Assembly: GCF_011634775.1 (NCBI RefSeq)
Contig: NZ_JAALXT010000003.1
Coordinates: forward strand, 434,001-498,000
DNA: 64,000 bases
Direction of reading: 5' to 3'
Source: Thalassoroseus pseudoceratinae
GTDB taxonomy: Bacteria > Planctomycetota > Planctomycetia > Planctomycetales > Planctomycetaceae
Below the pieces are notes generated by a model. The model made no database searches, had not been told where the DNA came from, and saw nothing but the letters and a program-made list of their open reading frames with translations. This document shows positions 1 to 8,188 of the stretch, in pieces (positions within the stretch are counted from its first letter, which is position 1; each line of letters begins with the position of its first letter). A program made the position numbers and the translations under genes.

Positions 1-792
1 TCCGGCCGCAAACTCTCCGACCTCGCGAATGACATCGTCTCGACTCGTGAATTTGTCGCTCAGTTTTTCCAAGTACCGCACGATTCTTGAGCCAACGATC
101 ACACCGTCCGCATGCCCTCGGAGAATGTCAACTTGCTCAGGGCCGCTCACACCAAAACCAACCGCCAACGGCAGATCCGTTTTCTCACGCAACCGATCGA
201 GATGCTCGGTCAGCTCCGGTGGAAGTTGATCGCGTGCCCCTGTGGTGCCAGCAATGGAAATGCAATACAGGAAGCCGCTCGCTGCCTCGATGATCTTCTC
301 AGCACGGTGGACCGGCGTAGTGGGTGCGATCAGTTGCACCAAATCCAAGCCGTGTTGACGGGTTCGTTCGGCGAACTCGCTTGCTTCATCACCGGGTAAG
401 TCTGGGACGATCAACCCTGCAAACCCGGCGGACTTGGCATCGGCGAGAAACCGTTCCACACCTACCCGAAAAACGAGCGAATAAGCAACCATTGCCACCA
501 ACGGAGCTGATCCATTTTTGGTTTGCGCGGAGACCATGTCGAAGATGTCACCGACACGAATACCCTTTTGGAGTGCTCGCGTGTACGAGGCTTGGATCAC
601 CGGACCGTCCGCTATCGGATCGCTGTACGGAAAGCCGACTTCGATCAAATCTACCTTTTGACGGGAAAGTTCTTGAATCAATTCTCCCGTCATTTGGATG
701 TCGGGATCACCGGCCGTCACAAACGGCATGAACGCCATGCGTCCCTCGGATCGCGTTGTTTCGAAGACCTGGCTGATCGCTGAAGATGACAC
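1..792 (-). CDS. trpA: Tryptophan synthase alpha chain (3' end outside window)
   Basis: TrpA cleaves indole-3-glycerol phosphate to indole and glyceraldehyde-3-phosphate; the indole is channelled to TrpB, which is encoded just upstream. 264 codons lie in the window and the frame is still open at base 1. The family is about 265-270 residues, so only a few codons and the stop are missing. The start is GTG at 792, preceded by a GAGAG ribosome-binding site; no ATG lies nearby upstream in frame. The segment LIEVGFPYSDPIADGP places Glu51 and Asp62 at the two catalytic acids of the enterobacterial enzyme (Glu49, Asp60). The glycine-rich phosphate-binding end of the TIM barrel (AVGFGVSGPEQ, then GVIVGSRIV) is present. 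The gene starts 57 bases after the trpB stop, so the two are probably co-transcribed. Confidence 0.95.
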   Translation of the reverse strand, partial: MSSSAISQVFETTRSEGRMAFMPFVTAGDPDIQMTGELIQELSRQKVDLIEVGFPYSDPIADGPVIQASYTRALQKGIRVGDIFDMVSAQTKNGSAPLVAMVAYSLVFRVGVERFLADAKSAGFAGLIVPDLPGDEASEFAERTRQHGLDLVQLIAPTTPVHRAEKIIEAASGFLYCISIAGTTGARDQLPPELTEHLDRLREKTDLPLAVGFGVSGPEQVDILRGHADGVIVGSRIVRYLEKLSDKFTSRDDVIREVGEFAAG

Positions 793-849
793 GAATTGAT
801 CTCTCGCTGGAAACAAATAGAAGCAGATGCAAACGAGTTTCGGACGACG

Positions 850-2058
850 CTAAATTTCTTGTCCCAAGACGCGGGCCACTTCTTGTACGTCTTTGTCACC
901 TCGACCCGAGAGACAAATCACGACGTTCTCACTGCCCGATCGTTGGTCTTTGGTCGCCAAGAGATGCGCGATTGCATGAGAACTTTCGAGCGCGGGAAGA
1001 ATCCCTTCGAGAGTTGCCATCGTTCGGAACGCATCAAGGGCGGCATCATCGGAAACGCTCAGGTATTGGACTCGTCCGGCATCTTTCCAATAGCTGTGCT
1101 CCGGGCCCACACCGGGGTAGTCCAGACCGGCGGAAACGGAATGAACATCGAGTGTTTGACCGTCATCGTCTTGGAGCACGTAACTGTAACTTCCGTGCAG
1201 GACACCTTTCTCCCCATGCGACAACGAAGCTGCATGGTCTCCCGCGTTCGGTCCACGACCGCCGGGCTCGATTCCGGTGAGTTTGACGTCGTCATCAATG
1301 AATGGGTAGAACATGCCCGCTGCGTTCGAACCGCCACCGACACAGGCGACGATCTCATCCGGCAACTTGCCGAACGCCGCCTCACATTGCTTTTTCGCTT
1401 CTTTGCCGATGACCGATTGGAAGTCCCGAACGATCAACGGAAACGGATGCGGACCAACCACGGAACCCAGGATGTAATGGGTGTTTTCGACGGTGGCCAT
1501 CCAATCTCGCATGGCTTCGTTGGTGGCATCTCGTAGGGTTCGCGAACCGGACGTGACCGGCCGAACTTCTGCTCCCATGGTTTTCATTTTGAAGACGTTC
1601 AACCGTTGACGTCGAATGTCTTCCTCACCCATGAAAACACAACACTCAAGCCCGAATCGGGCACACGCGGTCGCGGTCGCTACACCGTGCTGGCCGGCAC
1701 CGGTTTCTGCGATGACACGTTTTTTGCCCATCCGCAAACACAACAACGCCTGGCCCAAACTGTTGTTGATCTTGTGTGCACCGGTATGATTGAGGTCTTC
1801 CCGTTTGAGGTAGACGTTGCAACCGGCTTGCTCGCTCAACCGCTCCGCGTGGTACAGCGGATTCGGCCGCCCCACGTAATTCATCAGCAAGTCATCCAAC
1901 TGCCGATTGAATTCAGGATCTGCTTTCGCGGAGGCGTAAGCTTCCGTCAGTTCCTCAAGGGCGTGCATCAGCGTCTCGGGAACGAAACGCCGACCGAATT
2001 CACCGAATCGCCCAGCGGCATCGGGCACTTGGCTGAGGGGAACGCTACTTGTGGACAT
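850..2058 (-). CDS. trpB: Tryptophan synthase beta chain
   Basis: PLP-dependent TrpB condenses indole with L-serine to give L-tryptophan. The 402-residue protein matches the usual family length (about 395-410). Lys96 in HTGAHKINN is the PLP Schiff-base lysine, and [12 protein letters not shown] is the phosphate-binding loop. GIEPGGRGP and [13 protein letters not shown] are further family signatures. The frame stays open upstream to 2154, but I choose the ATG at 2058 ([10 protein letters not shown]) because the extra 32 residues look non-coding and the shorter protein has the normal N-terminus leading to GRFGEFGGRFVPE-like sequence. It is the first gene of a trpBA pair; the rest of the trp pathway is not in the window. 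No attenuator-like leader is evident in the 190 bases upstream. Confidence 0.96.
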   Translation of the reverse strand: MSTSSVPLSQVPDAAGRFGEFGRRFVPETLMHALEELTEAYASAKADPEFNRQLDDLLMNYVGRPNPLYHAERLSEQAGCNVYLKREDLNHTGAHKINNSLGQALLCLRMGKKRVIAETGAGQHGVATATACARFGLECCVFMGEEDIRRQRLNVFKMKTMGAEVRPVTSGSRTLRDATNEAMRDWMATVENTHYILGSVVGPHPFPLIVRDFQSVIGKEAKKQCEAAFGKLPDEIVACVGGGSNAAGMFYPFIDDDVKLTGIEPGGRGPNAGDHAASLSHGEKGVLHGSYSYVLQDDDGQTLDVHSVSAGLDYPGVGPEHSYWKDAGRVQYLSVSDDAALDAFRTMATLEGILPALESSHAIAHLLATKDQRSGSENVVICLSGRGDKDVQEVARVLGQEI

Positions 2059-2252
2059 GAATAAACCGTTTGGGGCAAATTGCAGAAACGTCAAATTCCA
2101 ATTGTTTGATCGTCCGATTCTAGGCGGAAGATGTGAAAACGCCAAGCAACTCAATCCGGATGACGAGAATTCCTAACGTAATTTGTTGAAGAAGCGTCTA
2201 GAATCCGTTTACTCGTCGAAGAGCACTTTCCCAAATCCAAAAGAAGACTGAT

Positions 2253-2816
2253 ATGTGGTTCACCGAAACGGCTTGGCCGCCGATTATGATTGCCGCCACC
2301 ATTGGGGTTGCGTTTCTACTGAAGTGGTATTCCGTGCAGAGACCCATCTATCTGATCACCGGTGGCCTGTTTTTGGTGAGTTGTCTGGTTATCTACGGGG
2401 TCGAATTGTCTGTTGTCACGGAAGGGGAGGTTGTCGAGGGACATGTCCAAGGTTTGACGGGAGCCGTCGTTGACGGCGACATTGAGAAGGCTCAATCGTA
2501 TTTTGCGGACAACCCTTACGGCACAGCAATCAAGATTGCGCTCGATCGATTGCTGTCGAGTTACGACATCGAGAACGATTTGGCCATCACCGATTTCTAT
2601 GTGACGACGGATGAACAGGAGAAAGAGGCCGTGGCCCATTTTCGTGCGAACGGTTCTGTCGGTGGTCGTGGTGAAGTCGCGATGCGGAGCGGTCCGACAC
2701 GTTGGGAACTGACGTGGGAAAAGCAATCCGACGGCCAATGGAAGGTTGTCCAAGTCCAGCAACTCAACCCGGTCGATGGCACGCGTGTCGGTTGGTTCGA
2801 CCGGTATATTCGTTAA
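2253..2816 (+). CDS. Membrane protein of unknown function, two N-terminal TM helices
   Basis: 187 residues. Two hydrophobic helices (about residues 7-25 and 30-50, joined by a short KWYSVQRP turn) are followed by a soluble domain of about 130 residues. That domain has alternating helix and strand and an ending rich in Trp and Val (TRWELTWEKQSDGQWKVVQVQ). This ending resembles the last strands of small alpha+beta cone folds (NTF2/SnoaL-like), but I cannot assign it to a family with confidence. The ATG at 2253 follows AGAAGACTGAT, an acceptable ribosome-binding site. The gene is divergent from trpB with about 190 bases between. I do not recognise a specific function; a lipid- or peptide-binding role facing the periplasm or cytoplasm would be guesswork. 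Confidence 0.8.
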   Translation: MWFTETAWPPIMIAATIGVAFLLKWYSVQRPIYLITGGLFLVSCLVIYGVELSVVTEGEVVEGHVQGLTGAVVDGDIEKAQSYFADNPYGTAIKIALDRLLSSYDIENDLAITDFYVTTDEQEKEAVAHFRANGSVGGRGEVAMRSGPTRWELTWEKQSDGQWKVVQVQQLNPVDGTRVGWFDRYIR

Positions 2817-2967
2817 TGCATGATGATACGCTCCACCGTCGTGAATTGATTGTGAGAATACACTCGCCGCGGCTGTGGTATTCATCTTGCAGCGATATTG
2901 GTCTCCGCATAAAACTCGATTGTTAGAGCCGATCGACGTGGATTCAATGGACGAGTGAGATTGCCGG

Positions 2968-3174
2968 ATGACGAATTCATCCCGACAGCCAAACGCGAAT
3001 GGAAAACCGTTTCTTGGGCTGCACTTGCGGTGCTGCAACGTCTACACCCGTATCTACATCAATGCCCAAAAGGATGCGTTCGCCGGTTGGTGTCCGCGGT
3101 GTGCACGTCCCGTACGGGTGGAGATCAGCAACGATGGGAGTGGTTCCAACTCGCGGATGTTCTCCGCCGGTTGA
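2968..3174 (+). CDS. Small Cys-rich zinc-ribbon-like protein, 68 aa
   Basis: 68 residues with a Cys-Cys pair (RCCNVYTRIYI) and, 20 residues later, a CPRC knuckle (GWCPRCARPVRVEI). Together these could form a four-cysteine zinc site; this is inferred from spacing. The C-terminus (NDGSGSNSRMFSAG) is polar. The pattern of a short basic N-terminus, a hydrophobic strand, CPxC and a second strand is typical of one-domain zinc ribbons. I believe similar short proteins are common in planctomycetes, but I could not verify that here. The ATG at 2968 follows GTGAGATTGCCGG. The gene is convergent with the amidohydrolase, with only 5 bases between stops. No function is assigned. Confidence 0.75.
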   Translation: MTNSSRQPNANGKPFLGLHLRCCNVYTRIYINAQKDAFAGWCPRCARPVRVEISNDGSGSNSRMFSAG

Positions 3175-3179
3175 TTCCA

Positions 3180-4907
3180 TCAACGTGCACGACGGTCGTA
3201 GACTTTCTTGCCATCCAGCCAAGTTTGCTCAACCTGCGTGTCACGGATGTCGTCAGCAGAACACGTGAGCAAGTTGCGATCGACGAGGATAAAGTCCGCC
3301 CGCTTGCCGACTTCGAGGGAACCGATTTCTTCCTCTGCTCGCATCAACCAAGCGTTGTTGCTGGTGTAAAACCGGATCATCTGTTCGCGGCTCAGAGCTT
3401 GTTCGGGGTGGATCGGAGAGTCATGCCAACGGGCTTTTCGCGTGACGGCGACCCACATTCCCAGGAACGGGTTGTAGGGGTTCACGCTGCGGAGCGAACC
3501 GATTTTCTGCATGTGATCACTGCCACCACCAGCGATGACGTTCGCATCGAATAGACTCCGCAACGGAATAAAGTACGACAACCGTTCCGAACCAAATTGA
3601 TTAACCAATGTGCGGGCATCGAGATACAACCACGCTGGCTGCAAGTCGACGCCAATGCCTAGTTTCGCAGCCATATCAATGGCCTTGCGACTCATGAAAC
3701 TCGAATGTGTGATTGACGAGTGAGTTGGAGCAATCGGAATGTCGGCGTTCACCTTCTCGTAGGCATCCACCAACGCCTCCACAGCGGCGTCTCCCTGACA
3801 ATGAGCCGTGAAGGCCAATCCACGTTTGGCACAGGCTCGCACAAGGGTTTCGAGTCGTTGCGATTCGATGTACCGCATACCTCGGTACGCTGGGTCTTCA
3901 ATGCCGTAGATGGTGCTGATCCCCCATGGTCGACGAAAGAATGCACTCCCAGTCAGCATGCCGCCATCTTGAAAAACTTTGACACCAATCACGCCCAGCA
4001 TCGGGTGGGGCTTCTGGAACAGCGGATCGGATGCGAATTCATCGAGACGTTTTTCGATCGCATCCAGCTTTCCGTTCGGACTCAGTCCGCGAGACATCCG
4101 CACGCGAACTGTCAGGCGGTCGGCTTGCCACAATCGTTCGTATTGTGTTCGTGAAGAGTCGTTACAGTTCCGGTCAATCACGCCAGTGATGCCGGAACGG
4201 TTGTAGTCGGAAAATAATTGCACGAGCCGATCATCACGGTCGGCTTCGGAAAGCCTTTTTCGATTGGAGTTTGCTTTCGATTTCAACACTGAAGAGAGCC
4301 GCCGCAGAATGCCGTTGGGTTCGCCCGTCTTCGGGTCGACCATCACGTTTTCCGGGTGCTCGGCTGCGAATTCCTTGTTGATCCCGTTTTCGGCAAGGGC
4401 CAACGAGTTTGCGCTCCCATCTGGACCCGTGCGGAAAACAACCGGGTGCTCGGGTGCGACGGAATCGAGTTCCCACCGCGTGGGGTACCTCTGTTCGCGA
4501 AGTCGAGTAATAAACACCTGTGATAACCGAATCCATTCGCCCTTCGGAACCACACGTGTTCGTTGCCGCACGTATGCGAGTACATCGGCGATGGTCTCGA
4601 ACGTGGGGATCTCGTGATCGGCCTCGAATTGGCTTGCAGACACCGGGTGCGTGTGCGAGTCAATCAAACCAGGCAACACCATTCGACCATCAAGGTCAAT
4701 CACCTTTGTCGATGGTTCAATTGCGGATTCGATGTCGTCATTGGTTCCCACGCCAATGATGCGGCCATCTCGCACAGCGAGCGCGTTGACGACTCGAAAT
4801 TCATCATCAACGGTAACGATGCGCCCCCCACGAATGACCAAGTCGGCGGGTTCCGCCGACCAGACCGAGATGGGAAAGATCAGCGAGAGAAGAGTGATTC
4901 GAAACAT
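3180..4907 (-). CDS. Secreted amidohydrolase, YtcJ-like (amidohydrolase family 3)
   Basis: 575 residues. An N-terminal signal peptide (about residues 1-17, ending VWSA-EP) predicts export. The small beta-sandwich N-terminal part (DLVIRGGRIVTVDDEF) leads to the metal motif DSHTHPVSAS (HxH). Later come FTAHCQGDAAVEAL, THSSITHSSF and GGGSDHMQK, which carry the remaining His and Asp metal ligands of the TIM-barrel amidohydrolase fold. The C-terminus (IGSLEVGKRADFILVDRNLL) closes the sandwich domain and is very typical of the superfamily. Length and motif order fit the YtcJ/amidohydrolase_3 group, which has diverse and mostly unknown substrates. No substrate can be read from the neighbours. A standalone gene on the minus strand. 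Confidence 0.92.
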   Translation of the reverse strand: MFRITLLSLIFPISVWSAEPADLVIRGGRIVTVDDEFRVVNALAVRDGRIIGVGTNDDIESAIEPSTKVIDLDGRMVLPGLIDSHTHPVSASQFEADHEIPTFETIADVLAYVRQRTRVVPKGEWIRLSQVFITRLREQRYPTRWELDSVAPEHPVVFRTGPDGSANSLALAENGINKEFAAEHPENVMVDPKTGEPNGILRRLSSVLKSKANSNRKRLSEADRDDRLVQLFSDYNRSGITGVIDRNCNDSSRTQYERLWQADRLTVRVRMSRGLSPNGKLDAIEKRLDEFASDPLFQKPHPMLGVIGVKVFQDGGMLTGSAFFRRPWGISTIYGIEDPAYRGMRYIESQRLETLVRACAKRGLAFTAHCQGDAAVEALVDAYEKVNADIPIAPTHSSITHSSFMSRKAIDMAAKLGIGVDLQPAWLYLDARTLVNQFGSERLSYFIPLRSLFDANVIAGGGSDHMQKIGSLRSVNPYNPFLGMWVAVTRKARWHDSPIHPEQALSREQMIRFYTSNNAWLMRAEEEIGSLEVGKRADFILVDRNLLTCSADDIRDTQVEQTWLDGKKVYDRRAR

Positions 4908-5072
4908 CGCACACGAGGCCTTAAAGATGGGAGAGTGCAGCCATCAACGTAGACTAATGCGTTGAAAGGCAATGAACAACTCAGCACACCTGCGAAGTCG
5001 TCAACGTCGGCTCGATATCTGCGGTTCCAACCTGAGTGTTCGTTCTTGCAGTGAGTCGGTGCAACATTCGGC

Positions 5073-5101
5073 TTGAGCCAACTTTGTTTTCACGCTATCT
5101 T
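5073..5101 (+). promoter_or_regulatory. Candidate sigma70-type promoter
   Basis: TTGAGC (5073-5078), a 17-base spacer and TATCTT (5096-5101) match four of six consensus positions in each hexamer. It lies in the 365-base gap between the divergent amidohydrolase and the receiver-like gene, and would give a leader of about 165 bases to the ATG at 5273. I see nothing else structured in 4908-5272. Confidence 0.4.
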
Positions 5102-5272
5102 CCGCCTCGCTCGACGACTGGGGGGCCGGACCGGCGAGCGACATGGAACATGGATTGGTTCCACCATGGTGCACCGCTGTCTTGAACAGTGGTCAACCGA
5201 AACTTCATGATGAAGGTGTCATTTGTGATTTCGGAATCGCAAGCAATCTCCCCACCCCCAGAATCCCTCCCT

Positions 5273-5665
5273 ATGTCTGCCGACCGGCGGAAACGACTTC
5301 TCGTGGTTGATGGACAGGCCGAAACCACCGAGGTTCTACGCGCGATTTTCGAGCCACGCGGGATGGAAATTGACCGGGTTAAGGCGGAGACAAACCGCGT
5401 AAGCGGCAACGACCAAGAAGCCAACCTAATTGTGCTCCACGAACAGACCGATGCCTCATCGAAGTCTGATGACCAACGGTCCGCTGTGCCACGGGTGATC
5501 ATCGGTCGCATGGAACGTTCGCAACCTCGACAGGCATCGAAGCCAACTCCGGAATCGGGTTCGTCAGAACGATACCTCTCGGAACCGTTCCACTATGGCG
5601 AGTTGGTTCAAGCCATTGAGGATCTGCTCGCGGACGCGGACACAGACCAACAACGGGCGGCTTAG
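5273..5665 (+). CDS. Degenerate response-regulator receiver domain protein
   Basis: 130 residues from the ATG at 5273 (MSADRRKRLLVVD). The frame is open back to an ATG at 5189, but the additional 28 residues look non-conserved, so the start is uncertain. The fold pattern is CheY-like: beta1 RLLVVDGQAE, helix TEVLRAIFEPRG, beta3 NLIVLHEQTD, beta4 PRVIIGRM, beta5 RYLSEPF and helix ELVQAIEDLLADA. The phospho-transfer pocket is lost. The second Asp of the beta1 acidic pair is Gly, the phospho-acceptor Asp after beta3 is His, and the Lys of the usual KPF motif is Glu. It should therefore be a pseudo-receiver that binds partners without phosphorylation. A Pro/Ser/Glu-rich linker sits between beta4 and beta5. 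The next gene, 289 bases downstream, is a histidine kinase, a possible partner. Confidence 0.7.
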   Translation: MSADRRKRLLVVDGQAETTEVLRAIFEPRGMEIDRVKAETNRVSGNDQEANLIVLHEQTDASSKSDDQRSAVPRVIIGRMERSQPRQASKPTPESGSSERYLSEPFHYGELVQAIEDLLADADTDQQRAA

Positions 5666-5954
5666 GGACCAATCGGAGCGGATTGGGGCGATTGACGAAT
5701 TCATCGGCAAATTCGTATTTTTCCCGCCCTTGCGCTGCGGTCATGGGGCCACCTTGGTACAGTTAGAGAGTCATTACATCCCCGAGATTGCTCAAAAGTT
5801 GTACAACATCAATGGGTCACCATGCATTGGGCCAGCATGGCTTCCGATCTCGGACTTGTCACACCGTGATGATTCGTAACACCGAAGAATTGCCGTTCGC
5901 ATCCCCTAAGACGCGTATTGGGGTGCTGATCGCAACGTACCGAGGGATCGTGTC

Positions 5955-7643
5955 GTGACCAAAGCGACATTACTGGTTGTCCAAGGAGTCGACCAGGGGG
6001 CTCGATTTGAGGTTGGTCGTGAACCAATCGTGGTCGGTCGGGGCACCCGAAGTGGAATCCGCATTCTCGATACGGAAGTCTCGCGTTCGCACGCCCAATT
6101 CCTGTACGACGGGGAAAAGTGCGTGGTGGAGGATCTTGGCAGTTCCAATGGAACACTAGTTAACGGCACGCCGATCCGACGGAAGACACTACGAAACGGG
6201 GACCGTGTGCAGATCGGTCGCACACAACTGGCCTTCCGAGACACAACCGCTGACGAAAGTGCGTTCAAGGTCGATCTCCGCGCTGAGCCGGAACCGCAAT
6301 CGAGTATCGTTTCGGAGTTGGAGCAGAATGCCGGAGACACATTGCTCCGGCAGGCACGCGGGTCAGACAGCCGAACGGTGGCTCGGTCGCTACAAAATCT
6401 GCGGACGCTCTACCGCATTAGCGAAGAAGCCGTTCAGTCTTCTATGTCGCTCAGTCAGTTGTTGCGGCGGATGCTCGATCTGACCTTGGAAGCCGTCGGA
6501 GCCGATCGCGGCTGTATTCTGCTCGACTCGCCCACTGAAAATGGGAAACTCGAGCCACAAGCCCTGAGTTACCGCTCGCAATCCGCTGATCCCAGTAGAA
6601 TGCCGGTGTCCCGGAGTATTGTTGATTACGTGCTCCGCAAAGGTCAAAGCGTTCGCACCTCCGATGCCCGCCGCGATCGCCGTTTTCCACGTGGTGAAAG
6701 CATTGTCCGAGCCGGTATTCGTGAAGCCATGTGTGTGCCGGTTCCTGGTCATCATGCGACGCATGGTGTTGTCTACGTGGATATTACGTCGACGGACGAG
6801 CACGTTCTCTATGACGATGGCGACCAGTTTTCCGAAGATCAGCTTCGGTTATTGGCGGCTGTTGGTCGTCAGGTGGCGTTGACGGTCGAGAACAATCGGT
6901 ATCAAACTGCGTTGTTGAAAGCCGAGCGTCTGGGGGCGATGGGCCAGACGATCGCGATGCTGAGTCACCACATCAAAAACATTCTGCAAGGTGTGCGTGG
7001 TGGAAGTTATTTGATTGATACCGGCCTCAACGATCACAACGAGGACTTGGTCCGCAAAGGCTGGGGGATCGTCGAAAAGAACCAAAACAAGATCTATCAC
7101 CTCGTGATGGATATGTTGACGTTCAGCAAGGATCGGCAACCGGCACTCGAATTGGCCAATGTCAACGAGACGGTGGCCGATGTCCTCGAACTCATGCAGG
7201 CGAGAGCCGACGAAGTTGGTGTGAAGTTCGACGTTCATCTCGACGAATCCCTGCCGAATGCCATGTTCGACGCCGAAGGCATTCATCGAGCGGTGCTGAA
7301 TATCGTGATCAATGCAATTGATGCAGTCGAAGATCGCCCCGGCGCCGCAATTCGGGTGCAGACAGGTTTTGATGCAGATAGTGAGTCGGTATTCATCGCC
7401 ATTGCGGATAATGGTCCGGGGATTCCGGCGGACCAACTCGAAAAGATTTTCCAACTCTTTGAATCGACCAAAGGCTCGCGTGGGACCGGCTTGGGGTTGG
7501 CCGTCTCCCAGAAGATTCTCCGCGAACACGGTGGAGAAATCACGGTGCAAAGCAAACCAAACGAGGGGTGCCAATTCGTCTTGGCTTGGCCTCGACTCGA
7601 TGACGAAGACCGTAACGAAGACGGTCTAGCCACAATCGGATAG
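5955..7643 (+). CDS. FHA-GAF sensor histidine kinase
   Basis: 562 residues, GTG start at 5955 preceded by GAGGG. An FHA domain spans about residues 5-100 (RGTRSGIRI, VSRSHAQF, DLGSSNGTLVNG). It binds phosphothreonine peptides, linking this protein to Ser/Thr kinase signalling. A GAF sensor domain covers about 150-310. The dimerisation/phospho-acceptor helix carries the H-box LSHHIKNIL, with His338 or His339 as acceptor. The ATPase domain shows the N-box (LNIVINAID), G1 (IADNGPGIP), F-box (IFQLFEST) and G2 (GTGLGLAVSQK). No transmembrane segment is seen, so the kinase is cytoplasmic. The order FHA-GAF-HisKA-HATPase is unusual outside planctomycetes and myxobacteria. No intact response regulator is adjacent; the degenerate receiver upstream lacks the phosphorylatable Asp. 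Confidence 0.93.
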   Translation: MTKATLLVVQGVDQGARFEVGREPIVVGRGTRSGIRILDTEVSRSHAQFLYDGEKCVVEDLGSSNGTLVNGTPIRRKTLRNGDRVQIGRTQLAFRDTTADESAFKVDLRAEPEPQSSIVSELEQNAGDTLLRQARGSDSRTVARSLQNLRTLYRISEEAVQSSMSLSQLLRRMLDLTLEAVGADRGCILLDSPTENGKLEPQALSYRSQSADPSRMPVSRSIVDYVLRKGQSVRTSDARRDRRFPRGESIVRAGIREAMCVPVPGHHATHGVVYVDITSTDEHVLYDDGDQFSEDQLRLLAAVGRQVALTVENNRYQTALLKAERLGAMGQTIAMLSHHIKNILQGVRGGSYLIDTGLNDHNEDLVRKGWGIVEKNQNKIYHLVMDMLTFSKDRQPALELANVNETVADVLELMQARADEVGVKFDVHLDESLPNAMFDAEGIHRAVLNIVINAIDAVEDRPGAAIRVQTGFDADSESVFIAIADNGPGIPADQLEKIFQLFESTKGSRGTGLGLAVSQKILREHGGEITVQSKPNEGCQFVLAWPRLDDEDRNEDGLATIG

Positions 7644-7945
7644 CGGCTGTCCTTCGATTTTCCGTTCTCTGGGCGTGACTGCCGTTCTTGGCTCCCGCCA
7701 TGCCCGCCTCCACGGCGAATCCCTGCTGTCTCGCGGTATCGCATTGCCCGACCAACCATGAAAAAGCGGGCTTTCGGACTCGATGCTCATGCACCTCCGC
7801 CGAATTGATCAGCACACGCCGATCTATGTTGACCGAACGCCGCGACTGGGTCTACAATTTCAATATCCACACTTTTTTGGCACTATGTTAATATGAAATT
7901 AACAGAAAGCGTTTCGGGGGCGTGGTGGGCTGAAAGGTTGCGACA
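7644..7945. other. Intergenic gap, no gene seen
   Basis: 302 bases between the kinase and the small secreted protein. I find no convincing reading frame, tRNA or terminator hairpin with a T run. An AT-rich stretch at 7871-7905, with TTGGCA at 7877, is the most likely site for the promoter of the next gene, but the matching -10 hexamer is poor. Confidence 0.4.
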
Positions 7946-8188
7946 ATGAGCCGATTTAACTTGGTGGCATTTGCTCTGTTTGGATTTGTTTGGGCAGGAT
8001 ATTCGGCGTGGTCCAGCGGTTATCAAGCTGGCTACGACGACGGCAACGAAGAGGCCTGGACAACCGCCCGAGCCACATTCATGCCCCAAGAATCGGATCA
8101 GGTGAGTTTGGTTCTCACAGATTCCGAACCGTCCACACCTGACCCACAAACGGCCCAGTCAAAGTTGGAAACCAAGCCGACATTTTGA
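7946..8188 (+). CDS. Small secreted or membrane-anchored protein, 80 aa
   Basis: 80 residues. The ATG at 7946 is well placed after an AAAGG ribosome-binding site. Residues 4-21 form a hydrophobic signal or anchor helix (FNLVAFALFGFVWAGYSA). A short stretch rich in Gly, Tyr and Asp (GYQAGYDDGNEEAW) follows, and the tail is rich in Ser, Thr and Pro. The tail codons overlap the 3' end of the antiporter gene on the opposite strand by 91 bases. I do not recognise the family. The start and ribosome-binding site argue for a real gene, but the overlap and low-complexity tail mean the C-terminus may be under little selection. Confidence 0.6.
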   Translation: MSRFNLVAFALFGFVWAGYSAWSSGYQAGYDDGNEEAWTTARATFMPQESDQVSLVLTDSEPSTPDPQTAQSKLETKPTF

